DNA of 49,576 nt, taken from positions 1 to 49,576 of the forward strand of contig NZ_PVLQ01000005.1 of NCBI RefSeq assembly GCF_002980595.1, written 5' to 3'. This document shows, in pieces, positions 19,429 through 28,093 of this stretch; position 1 is the stretch's first letter, and the number at the start of each line of letters is the position of its first letter. A program made the translations under genes and the position numbers. The stretch is from Malikia granosa. GTDB lineage: Bacteria > Pseudomonadota > Gammaproteobacteria > Burkholderiales > Burkholderiaceae_C. The notes beneath the pieces are model-generated. The model did no database searches. It was not told where the DNA came from and worked only from the letters and a program-made list of their open reading frames with translations.

Positions 19429-20586
19429 TCACATCGAGCGGGCGATCACGTCCTTGAGCGTCTCGTTGGAGCCGCCGTAGATCTTGGCGACACGGGCATC
19501 CATGTAGAGCTGCGCGATCGGGTACTCGCACATGTAGCCGTAGCCGCCAAACAGCTGCAGGCAGCGGTCGATGATCTGGCACTGCTTCTCGGAGCCCCAC
19601 CACTTGGCCATCATGGCGTCGTTGGGCTGCAGCGGCTTGCCATCCACCATGTCCTTGATCAGCGTGTCGATGAACACGCGGCCGATGCGGGCCTCGGTCA
19701 GGCATTCGGCGAGCTCGAACTTGGTGTTCTGGAAGTCCCACAGGGTCTGGCCCAGCATCTTGCGGTTCTTGGCATGCTCGACCGTCAGCTCGATCGCGCG
19801 CTCGGCACAGGCGATGCCGACGATGCCGATCGACAGGCGCTCCCGGGTGAACACGTCCATCAGCTGGAAGAAGCCCTTGCCCTCGACGCCGCCGATCAGG
19901 TTCTCGGCCGGCACCCGCGCCTCCTCGAGGAAGATCTCCGCCGTGTTCATGGCGTTCTGGCCGATCTTCTCGAGCACCTTGTTGACCTTGAAGCCCGGGC
20001 ACTTGTCCTTCTCGACCATGAACAGCGAGATGCCCTTGGCACCCGAGCCCGCGCCGCCCGTGCGCGCGGCGACCAGCACCATGTCCGCCTGCTGACCCAG
20101 GGTGCAGAAGATCTTGTTGCCATTGAGCACATACTCGTCGCCCTCGCGGCGAGCGGTGGTGCGCAGAGCCTTGACGTCGGTACCGGCATCGGGCTCGGTG
20201 ATGGCCACGGCAATCATCTTCTTGCCGGCGGCGATGTCGGGCATCCACTTGAGCAGCTGCTCGTGGGTGGCGGTGCCGTGGAAGAAGCCTGGGCTGTTCA
20301 AGGCGCCCGGGATGAAGCCGAAGGTGGTGTCGCAGATGCGGGCCTGTTCCTCCATCACGACCACTTCATGGGCGATGGTGGCGCCCATGCCGCCGTATTG
20401 CTCGGGGATGCTCATGCACAGCAGGCCCAGCTCGCCAGCCTTCTCCCAGACATCGCGGTCGATGCCGTGCTGCTTGCGGAACTTGTCGGCCTTGGGAGCC
20501 ACTTCCTCCTCGAAGAAGCGGCGGGCGGTGGCGCGCAGCATCTCCAGCTCTTCGGTCATCCAGGGGGAGCGATAGGTTTGCGACAT
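19429..20586 (-). CDS. Acyl-CoA dehydrogenase (long-chain/isovaleryl-like type)
   Basis: The 385-residue flavoprotein has ITEPDAGTDVKAL (about 129-141), the ACAD-characteristic stretch around FAD and substrate, and the C-terminal QLFGGYGYMCEYPIAQLYMD followed by IYGGSNETLKDVIAR. The residue at the usual SCAD/MCAD catalytic position (YEG) is Gly here; instead Glu249 in TRERLSIG occupies the position used by isovaleryl- and long-chain acyl-CoA dehydrogenases. That points to an alpha,beta-dehydrogenase for a branched or bulky acyl-CoA. The ATG at 20584-20586 has GGAG nine bases upstream. It is divergent from the aldehyde dehydrogenase operon across operators O2 and O3. Confidence 0.9.
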   Translation of the reverse strand: MSQTYRSPWMTEELEMLRATARRFFEEEVAPKADKFRKQHGIDRDVWEKAGELGLLCMSIPEQYGGMGATIAHEVVVMEEQARICDTTFGFIPGALNSPGFFHGTATHEQLLKWMPDIAAGKKMIAVAITEPDAGTDVKALRTTARREGDEYVLNGNKIFCTLGQQADMVLVAARTGGAGSGAKGISLFMVEKDKCPGFKVNKVLEKIGQNAMNTAEIFLEEARVPAENLIGGVEGKGFFQLMDVFTRERLSIGIVGIACAERAIELTVEHAKNRKMLGQTLWDFQNTKFELAECLTEARIGRVFIDTLIKDMVDGKPLQPNDAMMAKWWGSEKQCQIIDRCLQLFGGYGYMCEYPIAQLYMDARVAKIYGGSNETLKDVIARSM

Positions 20587-20649
20587 GGGGATATCTCCAC
20601 TCTTGTGGGCAGCCAGACTGCCAGGGTTGCATGGTTGAAACACGGATCG

Positions 20650-20667
20650 ATCAACCGATCGGTTGAT
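20650..20667. promoter_or_regulatory. Operator O2, putative TetR binding site
   Basis: ATCAACC-GATC-GGTTGAT is a perfect 18-bp palindrome. Its half-sites TCAACC/GGTTGA match those of O1 and O3, but they are four bases closer together. It lies between the predicted acyl-CoA dehydrogenase promoter and its start codon. Confidence 0.6.
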
Positions 20668-20676
20668 GAAACTTCA

Positions 20677-20704
20677 GTGTTATCGAAATTTTCTCAATTG
20701 TCAA
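20677..20704 (-). promoter_or_regulatory. Putative promoter of the acyl-CoA dehydrogenase gene
   Basis: On the minus strand a consensus TTGACA (20704-20699) lies inside operator O3, followed after 16 bases by TAACAC (20682-20677), a weak -10 element. The -35 is convincing and the -10 is not, so the exact start is uncertain. Operator O3 overlaps the -35 and O2 lies downstream. Confidence 0.4.
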
Positions 20705-20720
20705 CCGACTGGTTGGTTGA
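20701..20720. promoter_or_regulatory. Operator O3, putative TetR binding site
   Basis: TCAACCGACTGGTTGGTTGA is an inverted repeat with one mismatch in the 8-bp core arms and a 2-bp centre, the same geometry as O1. It overlaps the -35 elements of both divergent promoters (TTGACA on the minus strand, TTGACT on the plus strand), so one bound dimer could silence both. Confidence 0.7.
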
Positions 20721-20745
20721 CTAATTGAAAAAATCCTCCTACAGT
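20717..20745 (+). promoter_or_regulatory. Promoter of the aldehyde dehydrogenase operon
   Basis: TTGACT (20717-20722) and TACAGT (20740-20745) are separated by 17 bases. The -35 element shares four bases with the right arm of operator O3. The predicted leader to the ATG at 20796 is about 43 bases and contains a GGAGGAG ribosome-binding site. Confidence 0.55.
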
Positions 20746-20795
20746 TCACGCAGCGCCGACAAGCACCCGGGCGCCCACACACTGGAGGAGACGAG

Positions 20796-22259
20796 ATGAA
20801 CAGCAATCTGCTGACTGCTACCGAATGGACTGGCAAGGCCCTGTCCGGTCACTGGACAAGCCTGGCCGGCGGTACCCTGGAAGTGATCGAGCCGGCCACT
20901 GGCGAGCCCCTGGCCCAGCTGGCCAAGGCCAGCCCGGCGGACATCCGGGCAGCCTGCCAAGGCGCCAGGCAAAGTCAGAAGGCCTGGGCCGCCCTGCCCT
21001 ATGGCGAACGCGCCAAGGTGTTCCGCCGGGCGGCGGGCCTGCTGGAGGACAACCGCGCGGCCTATGCCGAATGGATCGTGCGCGAGACCGGCGGCATACC
21101 GCCCAAGGCCATGTTCGAGATCGACTCGGTCATCCACCTGCTGCACGAGGCCGCCGCGATGCTGACCCAGCCGCGCGGACTGGTGCTGCCCAGCGTGGAT
21201 GGCGTGAGCAGCATCGCGCGCCGCGTGCCGCACGGGGTGGTGGGCGTGATCTCGCCGTTCAACTTCCCCTTCCTGCTGACCAGCCGCGCCACGCTGCCGG
21301 CGCTCGCCTGCGGCAACGCGGTGGTGCTCAAGCCCGATCCGCGCACCCCCGTGACCGGCGGCGTGCTGCTGGCGCTGCTGCTGCAGGCCGCCGGCCTGCC
21401 TGCGGGCGTGCTGCACATGCTGCCCGGCGAAGCCGATGCCGGCGAAGCCCTGGTGAGCGATCCGGACGTGACCATGATCTCCTTCACCGGCTCGACCGCC
21501 GTGGGCCGCCGCGTTGGCGAACTCGCCGGCCGCCATCTGAAGAAGGTGGCGCTCGAGCTCGGCGGCAAGAACGCGCTGCTCATCCTGGACGACGCCGACC
21601 TGGAGCTGGCCGTCTGCGGCGGCTCCTGGGCCTCCTGGCTGCACCAGGGCCAGATCTGCATGAGCGCCGGCCGCCACCTGGTGCAGCGCAAGCTGGTCGA
21701 GACCTACGCCCAGCGCATGGCGGAAAAAGCCAGGGCGCTGCCTGTCGGCAACCCGCACACCAGCCCGGTGGCGATCGGCCCGCTGATCACGGAAAAGCAG
21801 GCCGCCAACGTGCACCGCATCGTGCAGCAGTCGATCGCGATGGGCGCCAGGCTGCTGGCCGGTGGCAGCCAGGACGGCCGCTTCTACCAGCCCACGGTGC
21901 TGGCCGACGTGACGCCCGACATGCCGGTGTTCCGCGAGGAGATCTTCGGCCCGGTGGTCTCGATCACCGCGTTCGACAGCGACGCCGAAGCCGTGGCGCT
22001 GGCCAACGACACCGAATACGGGCTGGCCGCCGGCGTGCACAGCCGCGACATCGGCCGCGCGATGGCACTGGCCGAACAGCTCAACGTCGGCCTGGTCCAT
22101 GTCAACGACCAGACCGTCAACGACGACGGCACCATGCCGATGGGCGGGCGCGGCGCCTCGGGCAACGGCTCGCGCCATGGCGGCCCGGCCAACTGGGACG
22201 AATTCACCCAGTGGCAATGGACCACGGTGCGCAACACCGCGCCGGCCTACCCCCTGTGA
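20796..22259 (+). CDS. NAD-dependent aldehyde dehydrogenase, benzaldehyde dehydrogenase type
   Basis: The 487-residue protein has the aldehyde dehydrogenase core: ISPFNFPFLL (about 152-161), FTGSTAVGRRVGE (230-242), catalytic-base Glu254 in ALELGGKN and nucleophile Cys288 in HQGQICMSAGRH. The HQGQxCMxAGRH motif and the C-terminal MGGRGASGNGSRHGGPANWDEF resemble the benzaldehyde/vanillin dehydrogenase group (XylC-like) more than general aliphatic enzymes. It would oxidise an aromatic or bulky aldehyde to its acid, which the island's CoA-transferase could activate. It leads a four-gene operon (gaps 38, 20 and an overlap). The aromatic preference is inferred from resemblance. Confidence 0.88.
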   Translation: MNSNLLTATEWTGKALSGHWTSLAGGTLEVIEPATGEPLAQLAKASPADIRAACQGARQSQKAWAALPYGERAKVFRRAAGLLEDNRAAYAEWIVRETGGIPPKAMFEIDSVIHLLHEAAAMLTQPRGLVLPSVDGVSSIARRVPHGVVGVISPFNFPFLLTSRATLPALACGNAVVLKPDPRTPVTGGVLLALLLQAAGLPAGVLHMLPGEADAGEALVSDPDVTMISFTGSTAVGRRVGELAGRHLKKVALELGGKNALLILDDADLELAVCGGSWASWLHQGQICMSAGRHLVQRKLVETYAQRMAEKARALPVGNPHTSPVAIGPLITEKQAANVHRIVQQSIAMGARLLAGGSQDGRFYQPTVLADVTPDMPVFREEIFGPVVSITAFDSDAEAVALANDTEYGLAAGVHSRDIGRAMALAEQLNVGLVHVNDQTVNDDGTMPMGGRGASGNGSRHGGPANWDEFTQWQWTTVRNTAPAYPL

Positions 22260-22297
22260 CGGCCCAGGCACCTTTCCAGCAATCCAAGGAGACAATC

Positions 22298-23281
22298 GTG
22301 CAGAAGACCCCTTCCATCCGCCACCTGATCCGCAACACCGCGCTGGCCACCGCCATCGGCCTGGCGCTGGCCGGCACCGCCCTGGCGCAGGACAAGCCCG
22401 TCGTCAAGATCCTGGTCGGCTTCCCGCCCGGCACCGGCAACGACAACCTGGCCCGCATGTATGGCGAAGCGCTGTCGGAAGCCATCGGCGTCAGCACCGT
22501 GATCGAGAACAAGCCGGGCGCCGGCGGGCTGATCGCGGCGCAGGCCCTCAGGCAGGCCCCGCCGCAGAGCAACAGCCTGCTGTTCAGCCTCGACCACCAG
22601 GTCGTGATGCTGCCGCTGATCAACAAGAACCCGGGCTTCGACGTGAAGAAGGACATGGTGCCGGTGGGCCGCATCGTCAACTTCTACACCTGCCTGGTGG
22701 TGCCCGCCAGCTCGCCGGTCAAGGACCTGCCCGGCTACATCGAGAGCGTCAGGAAATCCCCGGCCCAGGGCAATGTCGGCATTCCGGCACCGGGCTCGCA
22801 ACCGCATTTCCTGACCTATCTGCTGGGCCAGAAATACAGCGTGGACCTGAGCGCCGTCCCCTACAAGGGCTGGGCTCCCGCCATCGTGGACCTGATCGGC
22901 GGCAGCCTGCCGGCCGGCATCGGCCCGTGCAACGACCTGAACGAATACAAGAAGGCCGGCAAGCTGCGCGTGCTCGCCGTGGCTTCGGACAAGCGCTACA
23001 AGGCGATGCCGGACGTGCCCACCTTCGGCGAATTCGGCTTCAAGATGCCGGCCGACAGCTTCATCGGCGTCTATGCCGCCGCCAACATGAAGCCGGAATT
23101 GATCAAGCAGGTCACCGACGCGACCCGCAAGATGTTCGAGTCGCCCAAGCTGGTCGAGAAATTCGCCTCCACCCAGATGGAACCCGCCTACGCCGGCCCG
23201 GAAGAGCTGCGCGGCATCGTGGAAAAGAACACCGAGTTCTGGGGCGAGCAGGTCCGCAAGTCCAACTTCCAAGCCCAATAA
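22298..23281 (+). CDS. Bug/TctC-family periplasmic substrate-binding protein
   Basis: The start is GTG at 22298 with AAGGAGA six bases upstream, giving 327 residues. An N-terminal signal peptide (basic RHLIRN, hydrophobic ATAIGLALAGTALA, cleavage after Ala-Gln near 30) is followed by the Bug opening VKILVGFPPGTGNDNLARMYGEAL and ENKPGAGGLIAAQAL, then DVPTFGEFGF near the end. Bug proteins bind small carboxylates in the periplasm for TctAB-type transporters. No tctA or tctB is present, as is common for the many orphan Bug genes of Alcaligenaceae. Its place in the operon suggests it binds the pathway's acid or an analogue. Confidence 0.9.
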   Translation: MQKTPSIRHLIRNTALATAIGLALAGTALAQDKPVVKILVGFPPGTGNDNLARMYGEALSEAIGVSTVIENKPGAGGLIAAQALRQAPPQSNSLLFSLDHQVVMLPLINKNPGFDVKKDMVPVGRIVNFYTCLVVPASSPVKDLPGYIESVRKSPAQGNVGIPAPGSQPHFLTYLLGQKYSVDLSAVPYKGWAPAIVDLIGGSLPAGIGPCNDLNEYKKAGKLRVLAVASDKRYKAMPDVPTFGEFGFKMPADSFIGVYAAANMKPELIKQVTDATRKMFESPKLVEKFASTQMEPAYAGPEELRGIVEKNTEFWGEQVRKSNFQAQ

Positions 23282-23301
23282 CCCCATACCCGAGCCCCAT
23301 C

Positions 23302-24477
23302 ATGAGCAAAATCGTCAAGGTCGAGACCTTCCCCGTTTCCACACCGCTCAAGAAGCCGGTGATCATGCCCAACACCCGCATCACCTCGATCGACAGCGTG
23401 GTGCTGAAGATCACCTGCGATGACGGCAGCGTCGGCTTCTCCGACTCCGGCGACACCTCGTCCTGGTACCGCGGCGAGCTGCAGGAGTCGATCATCGCGA
23501 TGATCTCCAACGTGATCGCGCCGCGCATCCTGCTCGGCGAAGACCCGCGCAACATCGAGAAGATCGTCGCCAAGATGGACCTGCTGGTGCGCGACAACAA
23601 CCAGGCCAAGGCGACGGTGGACTTCGCGCTGCACGACCTCAAGGGCAAGCTGCTCGGCGTGCCGGTCTACGAGCTGCTCGGCGGCCGCACCATCGAGGCC
23701 GCGCGCCAGGGCTGGGTGCTGTCGGCCGGCAAGCCCGACGACGTGGCGGCCGAAGCCAAGCGCGCCAAGGACGTCGGCTTCGCGCTGTTCAAGATGAAGA
23801 TCGGCTACGGCACGATCCAGGACGACATCGACATGGTGCATGCGGTGCGCGAGACGGTCGGCCTGGACGCCTACCTGACCATCGATGCCAACGGCTTCTG
23901 GAGCTACGAGAAGGCGCTGCACATCATCCGCAAGATCGATTCCGCCGGCCTGGACCTGATCGAGCAGCCGCTGGCGCACTGGGACATCGAGGGCATGGCC
24001 CGCCTGCGCGCCGCGGTCAAGACGCCGATCTACGCCGACGAGTCGGCGCAGGAGCTGTACAACCTGAAGGAGATCATCGACCGCCGCGCGGCCGACGGCC
24101 TGTTCATCAAGCTGCAAAAGGCCGGCGGCCTGGTCAAGGCGCAACGCTGGCTGACCATGGCGCGCCTGGCCGGCCTGCCGGTGCACTGCGGCTGCATGAT
24201 CGGCTCCGGCCTCGAGCACAGTCCGGCCGCCCACCTCTGGGTCGCCAACGAATGGGCAACCCAGGGCCTCAACGAGTCGATCGGCCCGCTGATGATCCAC
24301 GGCACGATGGAGAGCAAGAACATCGCGGCCGGCACCGACATCGCGCTGAACATTCCGAAGTTCGAGGGCGGCCTGTGCTACCCGAACGAAGGTCCGGGTT
24401 TCGGCATCGAGCTCAACGAAGCCTTCCTGCTCAGCCACAAGACGGCCGACAGGCAAGGCCGCCAGGTGAGCCTCTGA
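23302..24477 (+). CDS. Enolase-superfamily enzyme of the muconate-lactonizing subgroup
   Basis: The 391-residue protein has an N-terminal capping domain and a C-terminal barrel. The MLE-subgroup residues are present: KMK (Lys164, Lys166), metal ligands Asp195 (TIDANG), Glu221 (IEQP) and Asp246 (YADES), and Lys270 on the opposite face (FIKLQKAGG). At the eighth strand, where muconate cycloisomerase and dipeptide epimerases carry a Glu after GCM/GTM, this protein has GCMIGSGLEHS, with Gly at that position. So it should abstract an alpha-proton from a carboxylate, but it is probably not a canonical muconate cycloisomerase. The next gene overlaps its stop codon (TGATG). Confidence 0.85.
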   Translation: MSKIVKVETFPVSTPLKKPVIMPNTRITSIDSVVLKITCDDGSVGFSDSGDTSSWYRGELQESIIAMISNVIAPRILLGEDPRNIEKIVAKMDLLVRDNNQAKATVDFALHDLKGKLLGVPVYELLGGRTIEAARQGWVLSAGKPDDVAAEAKRAKDVGFALFKMKIGYGTIQDDIDMVHAVRETVGLDAYLTIDANGFWSYEKALHIIRKIDSAGLDLIEQPLAHWDIEGMARLRAAVKTPIYADESAQELYNLKEIIDRRAADGLFIKLQKAGGLVKAQRWLTMARLAGLPVHCGCMIGSGLEHSPAAHLWVANEWATQGLNESIGPLMIHGTMESKNIAAGTDIALNIPKFEGGLCYPNEGPGFGIELNEAFLLSHKTADRQGRQVSL

Positions 24478-25649
24478 TGCAGCGCGCAGGCCCCCTGTCC
24501 CACCTGACGGTGATCGAATTCGCGGGCCTCGGCCCCGCGCCCTTTGCCGGCATGATGCTGGCCGACCAGGGCGCGCGGGTGATCCGCATCGATCGCCCGA
24601 GCAAGCCCGGCAAGGCAGGCGGAATGGCCGCCCTGACCGCGCGCCACAGCGACGTGCTGTCGCGCGGCCGCGAGTCGATCGCGCTCGACCTCAAGCAGGC
24701 CGAAGGGCGCGAAGTGGCGCTCAAGCTGATCGAGCGCGCCGACCTGCTGCTCGAGGGCTTCCGCCCCGGCGTGATGGAGTCGCTGGGCCTGGGCCCGGAC
24801 ATCTGCCTGGCGCGCCGCCCGCAGCTGGTCTATGGCCGCGTCACGGGCTGGGGCCAGAACGGCCCGCTGGCACAGGCGGCCGGCCACGACATCAACTACA
24901 CCGCCCTGTCGGGCGCACTGCATTCGACGGCGCGCCGCGGCGCCCAGCCGACCCCGACCCCCGGCCTGATCGGCGACTTCGGCGGCGGCGGCATGCTGGC
25001 CGCCTTTGGCGTGCTGGCCGCCGTGCTGCAGGCCAGGCAGTCCGGCCAGGGCCAGGTGGTGGATGCGGCCATCAGCGATGGATCGGCCTTGCTGACCGCG
25101 CTGATCCAGGGCTGGCGCAGCTGCGGCCTGTGGAATGCCGAAGCTGGCAGCAACAACGGCGATGGCGGCGCGCATTTCTACGACGCCTACCGCTGCGCCG
25201 ATGGCAAATATATGTCGATCGGTGCCATGGAACCCCAGTTCTACGCCCTGCTGCGCGAGAAATGCGGCCTGGACGGACCCGAATTCGACGCGCAGTGGAA
25301 CGCTGCCCAATGGCCGCAGCTGAAGGAGCGCGTCGCCGAAGTCTTCCTGCAGAAGACGCGCCAGCAATGGTGCGAGCTGCTCGAAGGCAGCGATGTCTGC
25401 TTCGCCCCGGTGCTCGACCTGGACGAGGCACCACGACACCCGCACAACCAGGCGCGCCACACCTTTGTCGAGGTCAACGGCATCACGCAGCCCGCGCCGG
25501 CACCGCGCTTCAGCCAGACCCCGGCGGCGCCCTGCCAGCCGGTACGCGCAGCCGCCGCCGACACCTGCAAGCTGCTGGCCGAGATCGGCTACGACGAAGC
25601 GGCCATCGCGGGCCTGCTGCAGGGCGTCGCCCAGCAAGCCGGGAACTGA
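24477..25649 (+). CDS. Alpha-methylacyl-CoA racemase-like family III enzyme
   Basis: The 390-residue protein is a family III CoA-transferase-fold protein of the racemase branch: LTVIEFAGLGPAPFAGMMLA at the N-terminus, GHDINYTALSGAL, LIGDFGGGGML and GAMEPQFYALL. His137, Asp167 and Glu252 fall at a constant offset of 11 from the catalytic His126, Asp156 and Glu241 of Mycobacterium tuberculosis MCR, so the racemase active site is intact. It interconverts (R)- and (S)-2-methylacyl-CoA; some members also act on 2-arylpropionyl-CoA. The ATG overlaps the preceding stop, so it is translationally coupled. It supplies the single epimer that an acyl-CoA dehydrogenase accepts, consistent with the gene at 19429. 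Confidence 0.9.
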   Translation: MQRAGPLSHLTVIEFAGLGPAPFAGMMLADQGARVIRIDRPSKPGKAGGMAALTARHSDVLSRGRESIALDLKQAEGREVALKLIERADLLLEGFRPGVMESLGLGPDICLARRPQLVYGRVTGWGQNGPLAQAAGHDINYTALSGALHSTARRGAQPTPTPGLIGDFGGGGMLAAFGVLAAVLQARQSGQGQVVDAAISDGSALLTALIQGWRSCGLWNAEAGSNNGDGGAHFYDAYRCADGKYMSIGAMEPQFYALLREKCGLDGPEFDAQWNAAQWPQLKERVAEVFLQKTRQQWCELLEGSDVCFAPVLDLDEAPRHPHNQARHTFVEVNGITQPAPAPRFSQTPAAPCQPVRAAAADTCKLLAEIGYDEAAIAGLLQGVAQQAGN

Positions 25650-25869
25650 AACGGCCGGGTTCAGTGCGGGCCGGCCCCGGGCTGGCAAGAGTCAGTGGGC
25701 CGGTCCGGATCAGCAACGATGCCCCCCCGCGGGCGACACTGGCGGCTGCGCGTCGGCACCGACAGCCTCGACAGCCAGGCTCGCCCGCGTGAACTCGGCC
25801 TGACTGGTCTGGGGACGTTCTAGCTCGAGCAGCGCCGCCCAGACCAAGGGAGGCGGCCCGACCTTCTAG

Positions 25870-27093
<1,224 letters not shown>

Positions 27094-27111
27094 TACCGGC
27101 CCGCCGCTGCC

Positions 27112-27894
27112 TCACTCGGCGGCAGGCTTCTTGCGCGGACGCGGGCTGGCGGCCTTCTTGGCGGCGGTCGCTGCCGTCTTCTTGGCGGCGGCCTTCGGTC
27201 GAGGACGGGCCGCGGTGCTGGCTGCCGCCTGCTCGCTGGCCTGCTGCGCCGAGGCCGCCCGGGCTGCCTCGGCATCCTGGCGGGCCTGCTCGGCCAGCTT
27301 CTCGGCCGCCTCGGCGCTCGCCTGCACGGTCTGGGCCACCTGCTCGGCCGCCTTCGCGGCCTGCCCGGCCATGTCCTGCACCGCGCTGGTCGCAATGGTG
27401 GTGAACTGCTCGGTCAGCGAATTCCACCACTGCATCGGATCGACCCCGGTCTTGGCACCGGCCTGGGCGGAATCGGTCTGGGCCGACTCGGCGGCGGGCT
27501 GGACCGGCGGCTCGGCCGGCTTGGCGGGACGCGCAGCGGCCTGGGCCTGCACCGTCTCGGGCTTGATCTTGAACGACTCGGCCACGTCCTGCAGGCTCAG
27601 GTTCATGTTCTCGAGCGTGGCCAGCGTCATCTTCTGCACCTCGAGCGCCTGGATCGTCGCGGCCAGCGCCTTGGCATTCTGGTCGAGCCAGAACTCCACC
27701 GCGCGCAGGTCGTGGATGCGCTTCTCGATCTCCTCGACGCTGAAGGTCGGTGCCACCCAATGCCCGAGCGAAGGCATGGCACTGGCCGCAGGCTGCAGGC
27801 CTGGCGCCACCCCGGTGGCCTGGCGCGCGAGGCTTTGCAGGAAATCGAATCCGGGTATGTACTGGCCGAAGGCGCTGAAGTCGGTCTTGTCCAT
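27112..27894 (-). CDS. phaM: PhaM-family polyhydroxyalkanoate granule protein
   Basis: The 260-residue protein has an N-terminal region PGFDFLQSLARQ, the PhaM core VAPTFSVEEIEKRIHDLRAVEFWLDQNAK then LAATIQALEVQKMTLATLENMN (about 48-98), a proline/alanine linker, a long Ala/Gln/Glu amphipathic helix (about 150-225) and a lysine/proline/alanine-rich histone-H1-like tail. In Ralstonia eutropha PhaM activates PHA synthase and tethers granules to the nucleoid through such a tail. AGGAG lies six bases before the ATG at 27892-27894. It converges on tgt and is divergent from the DksA-like gene. It implies that the organism stores polyhydroxybutyrate. Confidence 0.85.
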   Translation of the reverse strand: MDKTDFSAFGQYIPGFDFLQSLARQATGVAPGLQPAASAMPSLGHWVAPTFSVEEIEKRIHDLRAVEFWLDQNAKALAATIQALEVQKMTLATLENMNLSLQDVAESFKIKPETVQAQAAARPAKPAEPPVQPAAESAQTDSAQAGAKTGVDPMQWWNSLTEQFTTIATSAVQDMAGQAAKAAEQVAQTVQASAEAAEKLAEQARQDAEAARAASAQQASEQAAASTAARPRPKAAAKKTAATAAKKAASPRPRKKPAAE

Positions 27895-27983
27895 CTGGGC
27901 TCCTGGGAAGGCATGCAACGTCGGGCTGACGCCGCTTCGCTGCCAAGCATGCCACAAGCTGCTGGAGCGGGATTCCTCTGCCG

Positions 27984-27999
27984 CTTGACCTCGGTCAAG
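27984..27999. promoter_or_regulatory. FNR/ANR-like inverted repeat between phaM and the DksA-like gene
   Basis: CTTGACC-TC-GGTCAAG is a perfect 7-bp inverted repeat. Within it, TTGAC-N4-GTCAA differs from the CRP/FNR-family box TTGAT-N4-ATCAA by one base in each half. Its centre is about 32 bases before a possible -10 (GATATG, 28024-28029), that is, near -41.5, a class II activation position for the DksA-like gene. Confidence 0.5.
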
Positions 28000-28093
28000 A
28001 TCCGCAGCGCCGGCCTGGAACAAGATATGGGCAGAAGGAAGGGTTTGGTATGAGAATGTCGATTCGATCCGGACCTTCCAGGAGATGACAACC

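Noticed and set aside
20825-22297. Open frame upstream of the Bug protein, overlapping the aldehyde dehydrogenase gene.
   Set aside because: It is a frame-shifted reading of the aldehyde dehydrogenase; the Bug signal peptide and ribosome-binding site place the start at the GTG 22298.
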